A stretch of 64,000 nt of DNA from Prochlorococcus sp. AG-402-L18 (lineage in GTDB: Bacteria > Cyanobacteriota > Cyanobacteriia > PCC-6307 > Cyanobiaceae): contig QCIL01000001.1 in NCBI GenBank assembly GCA_003216725.1, forward strand, positions 62,001-126,000, given 5' to 3'. A model generated the notes under the pieces. The model had not been told where the DNA came from. It saw nothing but the letters and a program-made list of their open reading frames with translations, and did no database searches. The position numbers and the translations under genes are program-made. Position 1 is the stretch's first letter. Each line of letters starts with the position of its first letter. Below, piece by piece: positions 17,603 to 26,970 of the stretch.

Positions 17603-19456
17603 ATGACAGAAGGAAAATATTTAGGTAGATTTCTCATATTTTCTACATTTATAGGACTATTTGGTAATTCTTGGCTGAAATTTAATGCTGAGGAAATAAG
17701 AAATAATAAAAAGTTTCTAAATAACTCTACCAATAAAATTATCTGGGAAGAACATAATGAGAAAGATATTTTTTTTCAAAATAATAAACTAGAATGGGAA
17801 AAGTATATTCCTGAAAATTATATTCCTGATAATATTATTGAGGAACCTCAGAATATATTAAATGAAGATATATTGGAAAAAAATCTTAAAATAGATAGTC
17901 ACATAAACAAAAAAGAATTCTTTTATTTAGGCTTTGCAGTTCCTAATGCGGATTTAATCAATAAAAAAGAATTTATGATTTATGCAGAGCAATTATTTCC
18001 TCTTTATAAAAGTGATTTAGAAGAAGGAACTGGGAATCAAAATTATTCAGTTTTTCTAAGTTATGGGATTAATGATGACTTGATGTTGATGGGATTTTTC
18101 TCTCATAGTGATGATCCTTTGTATAATAAAATAAACAATATAGAAAAGCAGCCAGCTAATAAATGGATAAGTGTTGGAGTTGGTTCAAGGCTTAATTTAT
18201 TCAAGAAATATAATTTTTCAACATCATTAGATACATCTTTAGAAACATGGTACGTAAAAAGCGGGGGTTGTAATGGAATAGGTTGCGGAAGTAATTCATC
18301 TAACATTTTTGACAAATCTTTAAATGAATTCAAAAATTTAAATTTAATAGGATCAATAGCTTTGCCAACAACATATAAGATTTCCAAAAAAACGAATATA
18401 GTATTCACACCAAAAGTAACATTTTTACCAGAAGAACAAATTGAAAAAACAGGTTCTGGTCCCTTTTATGGATTTAATACTGGAATTGGTTTAGGGTTTA
18501 ATCACGAATTTACGAAAAAGTTTCAAGTATATAACTCAACATATATCCCCCTAAGCGGAGAAAACTATTTTGACAAAAACTTAAATTTTAAAAAGGCTAT
18601 TATTTATGATTTTGGTTTAAGTTACTCAATTGACCCTAAAATATCTTTCCAGAGTTATTTAACTAACAGTTTCGGGGCGACTCCTGCTACAGGAATATTA
18701 ACAATTCCAAGTGATAATAATTTAATTATAGGTACGAGGTTAGTTTATAAACCTACTTCTAAAGATTATGAGGGGAAAAAATATATTAAAAATAACTATC
18801 TATACGATGGTTTAAGTGTATCTAACTCAGGAATTATTAAACCTAATGAAATATTATTGGACATTTCATTAGATAAGGATGCTGGGACATGGACAACTAT
18901 TAAAACTGGGCTTTCAAGAAATTTTAATTTTGAAATCAGTACTGGAAAATCAATTAATAAATCTAAAGTAGATAACTACTACTTCAATGAATATATAGGC
19001 TCTAACTTATATAATTTAAGATTTGGAGGAAAAGCCATTTTAATAGATCAGAATGCATTTTTTCCAATTACTTCTGGCATTAGAATGACTTTTGGTAGAA
19101 CAATAGGCGAAACATGGCCTGGTTATCTTTTCTTAGAGAACATTAATACAATAAGTATTTCTAAAAGAATTCAATTTAATTTAACTCCAAAAATAGCTTG
19201 GACAGGTTCAGACAATCCAAGTGCTATAGGTTCTAGTTTAATTTTTAATATAAATGATTATTATTCCATACTCTTAGAAAATAATACTGCTTTAAGAAAT
19301 GCTGAAAGTAACTTTACGACAGCCTTAAGAATTTCCCCTAATAAAAATAGATATTTTGATTTATTCATAACAGATGCTGTGAATTTTAATGATATTGGGG
19401 AATTAGTAAATGCCCAAGAAATTTCTTATGGTTTTAAATTAGGATTCAAATTTTAA
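17603..19456 (+). CDS. Outer-membrane beta-barrel protein, probable internal duplication
   Basis: 617 residues, not a family I can name. A hydrophobic segment at about 9-25 (FLIFSTFIGLFGNSWL) looks like a signal sequence, then comes a charged Asn/Glu/Lys-rich region to about 110. The rest is alternating aromatic/polar strands separated by Gly/Asn turns, ending in GFKLGFKF with C-terminal Phe, the usual outer-membrane assembly signal. Two segments resemble each other: one around KISKKTNIVFTPKV and YSIDPKISFQSYLTNSFG, one around SISKRIQFNLTPKIAW and RISPNKNRYFDLFITDAV, suggesting two related barrel halves. A surface channel or a protein that displays or exports the glycan are both possible. Confidence 0.72.
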   Translation: MTEGKYLGRFLIFSTFIGLFGNSWLKFNAEEIRNNKKFLNNSTNKIIWEEHNEKDIFFQNNKLEWEKYIPENYIPDNIIEEPQNILNEDILEKNLKIDSHINKKEFFYLGFAVPNADLINKKEFMIYAEQLFPLYKSDLEEGTGNQNYSVFLSYGINDDLMLMGFFSHSDDPLYNKINNIEKQPANKWISVGVGSRLNLFKKYNFSTSLDTSLETWYVKSGGCNGIGCGSNSSNIFDKSLNEFKNLNLIGSIALPTTYKISKKTNIVFTPKVTFLPEEQIEKTGSGPFYGFNTGIGLGFNHEFTKKFQVYNSTYIPLSGENYFDKNLNFKKAIIYDFGLSYSIDPKISFQSYLTNSFGATPATGILTIPSDNNLIIGTRLVYKPTSKDYEGKKYIKNNYLYDGLSVSNSGIIKPNEILLDISLDKDAGTWTTIKTGLSRNFNFEISTGKSINKSKVDNYYFNEYIGSNLYNLRFGGKAILIDQNAFFPITSGIRMTFGRTIGETWPGYLFLENINTISISKRIQFNLTPKIAWTGSDNPSAIGSSLIFNINDYYSILLENNTALRNAESNFTTALRISPNKNRYFDLFITDAVNFNDIGELVNAQEISYGFKLGFKF

Positions 19457-19457
19457 A

Positions 19458-20441
19458 TTAATTTAAAAAATGTTTCCTTAGGAAAAAATAATGGCCATTA
19501 TTTTTTGAAACAATATCTAATATTTCACATCTTGATTTATCATTATTAAGTTCTAAAATTATTTTTTCCAGTTGATCTCTTGTTGTCTGATGATAATAAT
19601 CTGGAGAGAACCAATCAAAAAGTTGATGCAATTGTCTTTTTTTAGATTCATCAGATCTATAATAACATTTTAAAAAATAATCATAGAGTAAAGATTGAAG
19701 TTTATATTGACCAGCTTTTAAATCAAGTAATTTTGAATATTTTGGTATATCAATGATTTCCTCACCCAAGGCTAAAGATAATTTTTCAAAAATATTAGCT
19801 AAGATTACTAGCTCTTCTGAACAGTCATCTATAGAGGAAAATTTGTTGAAGAATTCTCTAAAAAACTTATCAGTTATTGCCCTTAGTGGTTTCTGAGAAT
19901 TAATAACCCATCCTATAAAGTAACCAGATTTTTTATTATTTGATGGTTTTAAAGCTTGAAAAGTAGAAATAATAGATTTTCTGACGTCTTGAGTATGATG
20001 TAATGATCCAAAAGCAATTACTAAGTCTTGAGTTTCTTTATTATTTATGCAATATTTCCCTATATCTTCATTAACTAATTCGACTTCGAGATTTGCAACA
20101 TGATATTTTTCTTTTTGAAATTCATTTTGAATAAAACTTTTTGTTTTAGTTAAATCTATTAAATCTAAACCAGTATATTTTATATTAACTTTTTCTTTTA
20201 CATATGAAGTACTCATTATATTTGCGAATGTTACCCCTAATCCGCAACCTGCATCAAGAATATTTATCTTATCAATCAAAGGATTTTCACATTGTAAAGA
20301 TAAAGTTATCCACTCTCCTATTTTTCCATCTGACCACTCTTGATGCCTGGCGATATAGCTTTCAATTCCATCTTCCTCGTAAGTATCGGTTTCACTCCAA
20401 AGAGATTGGAAAATATTAGTTACTTGTTTTTGACTCGACAT
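19458..20441 (-). CDS. Class I SAM-dependent methyltransferase
   Basis: 327 residues. Motif I NILDAGCGLG (60-69), an acidic position in YTGLDLID and the motif IV-like LVIAFGSLHHTQD place it in the class I methyltransferases. About 120 residues follow the catalytic core and look helical and charged, with no named domain. It converges with the beta-barrel gene (stop codons two bases apart) and is the last gene of a minus-strand group with an unknown protein, a PhyH oxygenase and a carbamoyltransferase. Substrate is probably a sugar or glycan, from context. Confidence 0.78.
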   Translation of the reverse strand: MSSQKQVTNIFQSLWSETDTYEEDGIESYIARHQEWSDGKIGEWITLSLQCENPLIDKINILDAGCGLGVTFANIMSTSYVKEKVNIKYTGLDLIDLTKTKSFIQNEFQKEKYHVANLEVELVNEDIGKYCINNKETQDLVIAFGSLHHTQDVRKSIISTFQALKPSNNKKSGYFIGWVINSQKPLRAITDKFFREFFNKFSSIDDCSEELVILANIFEKLSLALGEEIIDIPKYSKLLDLKAGQYKLQSLLYDYFLKCYYRSDESKKRQLHQLFDWFSPDYYHQTTRDQLEKIILELNNDKSRCEILDIVSKNNGHYFFLRKHFLN

Positions 20442-20537
20442 AAAAAACTAAATTTTTGATTAAAAAAATATTTTTTTAAATATTTCTAAAATTTTATAAG
20501 ATATTAAATACAACTTAAAATCTTATCATTAAAATGA

Positions 20538-21530
20538 TTAAATCAAACATAACTTATGTTCAAAGTTATGAGAATGCAATTTGCAGAAGGTTTCAATAGA
20601 AGAATCAAAAAATTCCTTAGTACCATTTATTAAGTAGTTATCAATTTTGTAACCCCATATATCATAGTGATTATTTGAAATTATTTGATCAAAACTTTTA
20701 AAATGGAGGAAGTTAATGTTTTTTGATTGTTCAAAATCTAATTCTTTTTTGAAATCAGAACTTATTTGTACAAGTTTTTCCAAAGAAAAATAATTTGCTG
20801 AATTAACATTACAATTTATTCTTAACCAATCTTTAAAACCTATACAAAAGTCAATTTCATTAGAATCCAAACTCTTAATAGTATTCTTTAAATAAAATTT
20901 TATATTTGGATCTTTAATTTCAGCCAAATGCAAGCCATTTATAACGATACAAAATGAATAATCGTATAAAATTTCAATTGTAGGTAAAGTTCCATCAGTA
21001 ATAAGAATTTTCCTTTTATTATTTTTTATTACGGGCATTATCTTATAAATTAAGAAGGAATAAGAAAATAAAGAATTAACCTCTAAATGACTTGATTTAA
21101 CTATAAATTCATTTGAGGATTTAATAATATGGATAGGACTATCATTGCAACTTAAAAACCATTTATAATAATTTTTAAGATCTGGTTGCGAAAAGATTGA
21201 TAAATTTATTGACCTTAAACTATATCTATGAGGACTAAAGAAATAAGAAGTAAATTTACTCAAATCAGAATATTTAACATTTAATTCATCAAATAATTTC
21301 TTTATCTCAAAATCAATATCTTTTTTTAGCTGATGACAATTATTATCAAAAGATAATACCCATTGTTTATATACTCTTAATAAAAAAAGATATTCAAAAA
21401 TTTCTTCAAATCTGAATCCCTCATATATTTTTAAATTAAGTTTATTTATCAATTCTTGCGTCTCATTCAAACAAGATGATGAGATCATGAAATCATTGGT
21501 ATTTAATTTCCTAGGGTAAAAGTTAAACAT
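20538..21530 (-). CDS. Unrecognised protein in the glycan island
   Basis: 330 residues, no family recognised. It looks soluble: there is no signal peptide and no clear membrane segment beyond short hydrophobic strands (KRKILITDGTLPTIEILY, YSFCIVINGLHLAEI). Alternating hydrophobic strands with many Asp, Asn and Lys residues are compatible with an alpha/beta fold. It lies between a methyltransferase and a PhyH dioxygenase on the same strand with short gaps (96 and 35 bases), so it probably serves the same modification pathway. Coding status is supported by length, absence of competing frames and composition like its neighbours. Confidence 0.7.
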   Translation of the reverse strand: MFNFYPRKLNTNDFMISSSCLNETQELINKLNLKIYEGFRFEEIFEYLFLLRVYKQWVLSFDNNCHQLKKDIDFEIKKLFDELNVKYSDLSKFTSYFFSPHRYSLRSINLSIFSQPDLKNYYKWFLSCNDSPIHIIKSSNEFIVKSSHLEVNSLFSYSFLIYKIMPVIKNNKRKILITDGTLPTIEILYDYSFCIVINGLHLAEIKDPNIKFYLKNTIKSLDSNEIDFCIGFKDWLRINCNVNSANYFSLEKLVQISSDFKKELDFEQSKNINFLHFKSFDQIISNNHYDIWGYKIDNYLINGTKEFFDSSIETFCKLHSHNFEHKLCLI

Positions 21531-21565
21531 TTAAATGATTATAAATTAAGCACTTAATATTTTTA

Positions 21566-22336
21566 TTAGTTTTTATAATAAGATTCATATTCAGGAGAAT
21601 TAATAAGATTATATCCATTCACACTTGTCTTATAGCCTCTATTTCTATGTTCAACATCATCTAATTCATCAACTCTTAACAAAACTGTTCTTCTTGGCGG
21701 ATGACTTTGATCAGGATAATAACTACGATGAATTAATAGTGGATGTAATACTATTATTGTTCCTGGTTTGGCCTCAATAATTTTAGAATCTTCTTGATTT
21801 ATTTCTGACGAAATAATTAAATTGGAACTTTTACTTTCATCAGCCAAATCAGGATCCCTCGCTTTTACAGGATAAATTCCCCTTGAGTGGCTTCCTGGAA
21901 TTATTTGTAAAGATCCCATTGTTTTGGATACTTCTCCTAATGGAATCCAATATGTGTACATGGACTTAGAACCAAGTAAAGATATTGCATCTTGATGCCA
22001 TCCGAATTGATGCTTTGACTCCTCTTTTACATCTACTCTTACATTACATCCATGAACAACAGGAAATTTGATGCCTAAGTCATTTAGTAAAAGACGGATT
22101 GTTTTCGAGGAGGCGATTTCATAAAGTTGAAAAGGAGATGTTCTTATGACCTTGAAATAACCTCTTAAATTTGCTCTTAAAGTATGTTCAGGATTATTTC
22201 TATGGAAGTTAGGAATATAAAATTTGCCAATATTATCTAATTCATCATTTAAACGATCAACAATATTTATAATCTCATTTGAAGCGGGAATTATGGCGTA
22301 ACCCTCTTTGATTAACTTTTCTTTGTAGTTATTCAT
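21566..22336 (-). CDS. Phytanoyl-CoA dioxygenase (PhyH)-family oxygenase
   Basis: 256 residues. The Fe(II)/2-oxoglutarate facial triad is visible: His114 and Asp116 in GWHQD, and His203 in PLLIHRS, with Arg215/216 placed to bind 2-oxoglutarate. PGSHSRGIYPV is also typical of PhyH proteins. These enzymes hydroxylate C-H bonds. Lying 160 bases downstream of a carbamoyltransferase gene on the same strand, it may create a hydroxyl that is then carbamoylated or methylated, which is inference. The start at 22336 gives MNNYKEKL and fits the family N-terminus. Confidence 0.83.
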   Translation of the reverse strand: MNNYKEKLIKEGYAIIPASNEIINIVDRLNDELDNIGKFYIPNFHRNNPEHTLRANLRGYFKVIRTSPFQLYEIASSKTIRLLLNDLGIKFPVVHGCNVRVDVKEESKHQFGWHQDAISLLGSKSMYTYWIPLGEVSKTMGSLQIIPGSHSRGIYPVKARDPDLADESKSSNLIISSEINQEDSKIIEAKPGTIIVLHPLLIHRSYYPDQSHPPRRTVLLRVDELDDVEHRNRGYKTSVNGYNLINSPEYESYYKN

Positions 22337-22496
22337 ATTTTTAATAATGAAAATAATTAATAAATAAATTTGAAAAGATTAATTTTAAATATATCTGAAA
22401 AATTATTCAGTTTATATCAAATTTACAAAAAATTTCTTATTCTAGAAATTATCGTATTAACAAAAAATTAAATCTTTTCTTAAAAAAGATCAACAT

Positions 22497-24101
22497 TTAA
22501 TTTTTCATAACAACATAATCTCCAACAACCAAAATATCTATACCGCATTGAAAGAATGTTCCTATACTATCTCTAGCAGTTTGTACTATTGGTTGACCTT
22601 TTAAATTAAAGCTTGTATTAATTAAAACTCCAATGCCTGAAATATCTTTATAAGACTTCAATATCTCATAAATCAATCCATCTTCTTTTATTACTGATTG
22701 AACTCTCGCTGTTCCGTCAATGTGTATACAAGCAGGTATATTATCCTGAGCATATTTTTTAGCTCTTAAATTCCTCGTCATGTATCTACTTATTTTGTAA
22801 TTTTCAAAAAGCTTCTCACCATCTTCATCTAATACCGCTGGTGCAAAAGGCCTAAATTTTTCTCTATATTTTATTTTTTTATTTAACTCGTCTTTCATAT
22901 TTTTTATTTGAGCACTTGCCAGTATAGATCTACGTCCTAATGCTCTAGCACCTGCTTCACTTCTACCATGACAAACCCCAACAATTTTGCCATCATGCAA
23001 CTCTTTCGCTATTTGGAAAACATTTAAGGGTTTGACGGATTCAACAAGTCCATTATTAGTGAGTTCCTTATAGACTGAATCATTATCTAATTTTTGTCCA
23101 TAACAGATACCTTTTAATCCTTTAACATTACCTTTTAAATTCTGACTAACAGCAATAGCACTACCTAAAGCTAACCCTCTATCACTTGAAACAGGACTCA
23201 CAAAAACATCATATCCTTTTTCTTGGATTTTTAAATTTGCCTGACAATTAAGAGCACATCCTCCTGCCATTGCAAGTGCTTTCCCAATCACTGGAAATTC
23301 ATCTGTACACTGTTGAATTAGCTTAAAAACGCATTCCTCATAATTTTTTTGCACGGCATAAGCAAAATCAGTTTGAGATTTAAAGTCAGACCTTACATCA
23401 CCATATTTAGAATTAACCTCCATTAATTGCTTATGAGTAAAATACGGTTGATAATTAGTTTTTACTTTTGATATTATCTCCTGAGATGAATTAGGCAAAA
23501 ACCCATTACAAATCGAGGTCTTATAAAAAGATTGATTTTTATCCCTAAAATCCCCTCCATATGAAGCTAAGCCCATTACTTTATACTCATCTTCACCTGG
23601 AGTAAAACCCAAAATACTTGTACCTACAGCATATAAATTTCCCAATGATTGATCTAATTCAATAAATTTATAATCAATTTTTTTTCCAATTCTTCTTCCA
23701 TATATTCCTGATTTTTGGTCTCCAAATGCATCTATACACAAAAAATTTGTATCATTTGGGCCACCGGCATAGAGAGCTGTCCACATATGTGCGATCTGAT
23801 GGTGAATAAATTTTATCTCAGGAGAATATCCAAAATGATGGTTTAAAACTTCTTCAATTTTTTCCTTTAACCAAGGACATGTAATACCAGTAGTAGCTAT
23901 TAAATCTATTGCTCTAAGATCTAAATCGTTATCTTTTAATAAGGCTTTAAGTGCATAAAGAGGGAAATGACCTCTTGATATTTTTATTCTATTAAATCTT
24001 TCTTCTTCGTATATACCTTGCAATTCTCCTTTATCAATTAAACAAACTGTAGGATCATGCGTATTATGAGAAAAAGAAGCATGTAAACCAAGTATTCTCA
24101 T
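22497..24101 (-). CDS. Carbamoyltransferase (NodU/CmcH/TobZ family)
   Basis: 534 residues, full family length. The N-terminal YrdC/Kae1-like half begins ILGLHASFSHNTHDPTVCL, with the metal-binding region HHQIAHMWTALYAGG and the ALAMAGGCALNCQAN loop. The C-terminal domain carries GRSEAGARALGRRSIL and REKFRPFAPAVLDED, then HIDGTARVQ and LINTSFNLKGQPIV. These enzymes make carbamoyl-adenylate from carbamoyl phosphate and ATP and pass the carbamoyl group to a hydroxyl on a sugar or antibiotic. Here the acceptor is probably a surface sugar. It is divergent from the aminotransferase gene across a 178-base promoter region. Confidence 0.9.
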   Translation of the reverse strand: MRILGLHASFSHNTHDPTVCLIDKGELQGIYEEERFNRIKISRGHFPLYALKALLKDNDLDLRAIDLIATTGITCPWLKEKIEEVLNHHFGYSPEIKFIHHQIAHMWTALYAGGPNDTNFLCIDAFGDQKSGIYGRRIGKKIDYKFIELDQSLGNLYAVGTSILGFTPGEDEYKVMGLASYGGDFRDKNQSFYKTSICNGFLPNSSQEIISKVKTNYQPYFTHKQLMEVNSKYGDVRSDFKSQTDFAYAVQKNYEECVFKLIQQCTDEFPVIGKALAMAGGCALNCQANLKIQEKGYDVFVSPVSSDRGLALGSAIAVSQNLKGNVKGLKGICYGQKLDNDSVYKELTNNGLVESVKPLNVFQIAKELHDGKIVGVCHGRSEAGARALGRRSILASAQIKNMKDELNKKIKYREKFRPFAPAVLDEDGEKLFENYKISRYMTRNLRAKKYAQDNIPACIHIDGTARVQSVIKEDGLIYEILKSYKDISGIGVLINTSFNLKGQPIVQTARDSIGTFFQCGIDILVVGDYVVMKN

Positions 24102-24250
24102 AAAATTTTATGTTATTCATAAATTTAATATCTATAAATCTAACATAAGGAATTATTTATAATAGGCTTTTTGAAAGGTTTAACAAATAGATTAAATTAG
24201 TTTGAAAGCTTTATTTAGAGAAATTTTGATGAAAAATATAAATTTTTAAA

Positions 24251-24256
24251 TATAAT
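24251..24256 (+). promoter_or_regulatory. Candidate -10 element for the DegT aminotransferase gene
   Basis: Perfect TATAAT, 23 bases before the ATG at 24280, with a TTGATG -35-like hexamer at 24226-24231 (19-base spacer, one or two longer than ideal). It lies in the divergent gap opposite the carbamoyltransferase gene. Confidence 0.4.
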
Positions 24257-24279
24257 ACAGTTTTTAATTTATCATATTA

Positions 24280-25407
24280 ATGAAATCAAAAATAAGATAC
24301 AAAATACTGGAAATAATAGATGATAATTTACGCAAAGAATACTTGAATGCTATTAATAATGTTTACAAACACGGAAGATTTATTTTAGGCCCAGAGATTG
24401 ATGAATTAGAAGAGAATCTCTCTGAAATAACAAAAAGAAAACACTGTATTACTGTATCCAATGGAACAATGTCATTGATAATTAGTTTATTAGCTATGAA
24501 AAAGAAATATCCTAATAAAAGAGAAGTAATACTTCCTTCATATGGTTGGATTGCCTCAGCTCAAGCAATTATTCAAGCAGGTCTTATCCCAGTATTTGCT
24601 GACATAACTAATCAATTATTTATAGACACAAAAACAACCAAAGAATTAATTAATGATTCTACCTTAGGTATAATGATTGTTGATTTTTCAGGCAGAATAG
24701 GCTCCAATATTTATGAATTAGTTAAATTGTCTGAGCATTATAATATTCCTATAATAGAAGACTGTGCACAGGCTTTCGGAGCTTGGAATTCTTCAAACAA
24801 TAACAAAGTTTTTTATAGTGCTGGATCAATTGGCGAAGTATCTTGTTTAAGTATTAATCCAATGAAAACTCTTGCTTCCCATGGCGAAGGAGGAGCAATC
24901 TTGACCGATGATGATATTGTTGCTAGTTTTGCAAGACGTTTTAGATATCAAGGAATGGAAGGAGGTGAAATAAAAGAGTTTGGTATAAATGCGAGGATGG
25001 AAACATTGCAAGCATCAATAACATTGGTTAATCTCTCGAAATACGAACAAATAATTGATAAGAAGAGAAGTATTGCAAAATTCTATGATGAAAAATTAAG
25101 CAAATATGTCGAAACTCCAAAAGAAGATAAATTAGAGCAACACACTTTTTTTTCATACCAAATACTAACTAAAGAGAGGGATAATCTAAAGTTCTTTCTA
25201 GAAGAAAGGAATATAGAATCACAAATTCAGCACTACCCTCTTATGCCTCACTCCAAACCTTTCAAAAATTGCAAAACCTCAACACTTTTCAATGCGATTG
25301 AAATATCTTCATCTAGTTTATGTCTACCCTGTCATGAAAACCTTTCTCAAGATGAAATAATAACCATTACCAATGAAGTTGAAAATTTCTTTAAAAATAA
25401 AGATTAA
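24280..25407 (+). CDS. DegT/DnrJ/EryC1/StrS-family PLP aminotransferase
   Basis: 375 residues. The fold-type I features are clear: VSNGTMSLIISL near 60, IIEDCAQAFGAW with Asp161 for the pyridine nitrogen, and SINPMKTLASHGEGGA with Lys196 as the PLP lysine; HFEG-like sequences common in the family are replaced by RRFRYQGMEGGE. Such enzymes transfer an amino group to a keto-sugar nucleotide. Acyltransferase and formyltransferase genes follow within 1.6 kb, so the amino sugar may be N-acylated or N-formylated. Keto-sugar suppliers could be the SDR enzymes of the island. Confidence 0.88.
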   Translation: MKSKIRYKILEIIDDNLRKEYLNAINNVYKHGRFILGPEIDELEENLSEITKRKHCITVSNGTMSLIISLLAMKKKYPNKREVILPSYGWIASAQAIIQAGLIPVFADITNQLFIDTKTTKELINDSTLGIMIVDFSGRIGSNIYELVKLSEHYNIPIIEDCAQAFGAWNSSNNNKVFYSAGSIGEVSCLSINPMKTLASHGEGGAILTDDDIVASFARRFRYQGMEGGEIKEFGINARMETLQASITLVNLSKYEQIIDKKRSIAKFYDEKLSKYVETPKEDKLEQHTFFSYQILTKERDNLKFFLEERNIESQIQHYPLMPHSKPFKNCKTSTLFNAIEISSSSLCLPCHENLSQDEIITITNEVENFFKNKD

Positions 25408-25526
25408 AATTTTACAAACTTGACAAAATTTGTCCAATAAAACAGAATTTTTTAAACCCTTTAACAAAATTTGTAATTTTATAAAAATTAAACTTTTACA
25501 AAAATATAATTTATCAAAAATATCAG

Positions 25527-26189
25527 ATGAAAATCCAAGATTTAACTAATAATGATCTTTCTTCAAGAAAATATGAAAATGAAAAGATAGTACTTGGTCC
25601 TAATGCTGAAATTATTAATAGTTTTATTGAAGGTTATTATTCAATTGATGCATGGTCAAGTGTGAGACATAGTAGTATTAAAAAACATGGAGGAATAGGT
25701 GCTTTTACTTATGTAAGTGGCTGCGATATTGGAAAATATTCCTCAATATCAGCAAGATGTTGTATTGGTAGATCTAATCATCCAAGTAATTGGCTCTCAA
25801 CATCTGAATTTCAATTTAGAAATTCTCATGATTCTAGGTTTGAATCTCTCGAAGATGAAGACCTAAAGAAATGGGACTCTACAAAGAGGACAACAATTGG
25901 GAATGATGTATGGATAGGCGATAGTGCTGTAATTCTTAAAGGAACTAAAATTGGAGATGGATGTATAGTAGGTGCAGGATCGATAGTTACAAAAGATCTG
26001 GAAAGTTATTCGATAGCAGTTGGCAATCCCGCAAAAAAAATCAAGTATAGATTTTCACAAAGTATATGTGAGAAACTAAAAGAGTTGAGATGGTGGGATA
26101 ACATAGAATTCAAAAATCTTGCAGGAATTGAGTTCGACAATATCGAAAAGGCTATAGATCAGATTGAAAATTTAATAAGAAAAACCTAA
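25527..26189 (+). CDS. Left-handed beta-helix acyltransferase (CatB/NeuD-like)
   Basis: 220 residues with hexapeptide repeats (for example [35 protein letters not shown]), and the [15 protein letters not shown] segment whose His is the likely catalytic base of the xenobiotic/amino-sugar acetyltransferase subgroup. The C-terminal helix reads [22 protein letters not shown], as in CatB-type proteins. It lies 119 bases after the aminotransferase gene on the same strand, so N-acetylation of an amino sugar is the natural prediction. The acyl donor is not determined. Confidence 0.85.
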   Translation: MKIQDLTNNDLSSRKYENEKIVLGPNAEIINSFIEGYYSIDAWSSVRHSSIKKHGGIGAFTYVSGCDIGKYSSISARCCIGRSNHPSNWLSTSEFQFRNSHDSRFESLEDEDLKKWDSTKRTTIGNDVWIGDSAVILKGTKIGDGCIVGAGSIVTKDLESYSIAVGNPAKKIKYRFSQSICEKLKELRWWDNIEFKNLAGIEFDNIEKAIDQIENLIRKT

Positions 26190-26191
26190 CT

Positions 26192-26956
26192 TTACATATC
26201 AAATTGAATATCTTTTATACATACACCAATAGATTGTCTTTTGCCATTTGAATTTTTATAAGATATCACTCCAGAACTATTTTCAATACAAAAATCATGA
26301 GCTGCAATCCAATTTAAAAAATCCCGCGGATTTGAAAAGCTTTCAATATCTCTTTTTTTGTCTAAGATAATTTGATTACTTCTAGTTGGATTGTATAGTC
26401 CATATTTTCTTTCTTCTAATTGATTATCATCAATTAAATCTAAAATCCAAGTAAGATTAGACTCCAACATCATTAAAAGAGATTCTTGTAGATCTTTTCT
26501 AATTTGCCAGGCTGGTAATAGCTTATTTCCATCTATCGAACAACAATCTACAAGAACTTTCCCAAAATCTAATTTCTTATCAATTCTATTAATACTGGCT
26601 CCACAAATTTCTTCATTTATTAATGCATGAGTAATTGTGTGAGAGCCAGCTTGCCCTGGCAAAAGACCTGGATGAAGATTTAAGGATCCCGATAAACAAT
26701 TTATTAGACTTTCAGGTATTATTTTATTTCCCCATAAATTTAATAAAAAAATATCATTTTTTTTACTAAGTTCTATAGATTCTGAAATAAATTTGCCCCA
26801 ATCACTAGCTTTCTTATCACAATCAAAAATTAATACAATTTCAATTTCTTTTAAGCAAATATTTAATGACTTTTCTCCTATCTTTCCCCTTACTATTACA
26901 ATATATTTTATTTGATTTTTAGTTAAGAGCATAATTTTAAATAGTAAAAAATTCAA
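26192..26956 (-). CDS. Formyltransferase-family protein
   Basis: 254 residues. The catalytic triad of 10-formyl-THF transferases can be placed: Asn93 and His95 in LNLHPGLLP and Asp130 in KLDFG, aligned to N106/H108/D144 of methionyl-tRNA formyltransferase. The loop after HPGLLP (GQAGSHTITHAL) matches the family. Size and context, beside a sugar aminotransferase, favour a sugar N-formyltransferase over tRNA or purine enzymes. The first Met is followed by a poorly conserved segment; Met9, just before LLTKNQIKYIVIV, is the likelier start. It converges with the acyltransferase gene, two bases apart. Confidence 0.78.
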   Translation of the reverse strand: MNFLLFKIMLLTKNQIKYIVIVRGKIGEKSLNICLKEIEIVLIFDCDKKASDWGKFISESIELSKKNDIFLLNLWGNKIIPESLINCLSGSLNLHPGLLPGQAGSHTITHALINEEICGASINRIDKKLDFGKVLVDCCSIDGNKLLPAWQIRKDLQESLLMMLESNLTWILDLIDDNQLEERKYGLYNPTRSNQIILDKKRDIESFSNPRDFLNWIAAHDFCIENSSGVISYKNSNGKRQSIGVCIKDIQFDM

Positions 26957-26970
26957 AAAAAGATTAAAAT

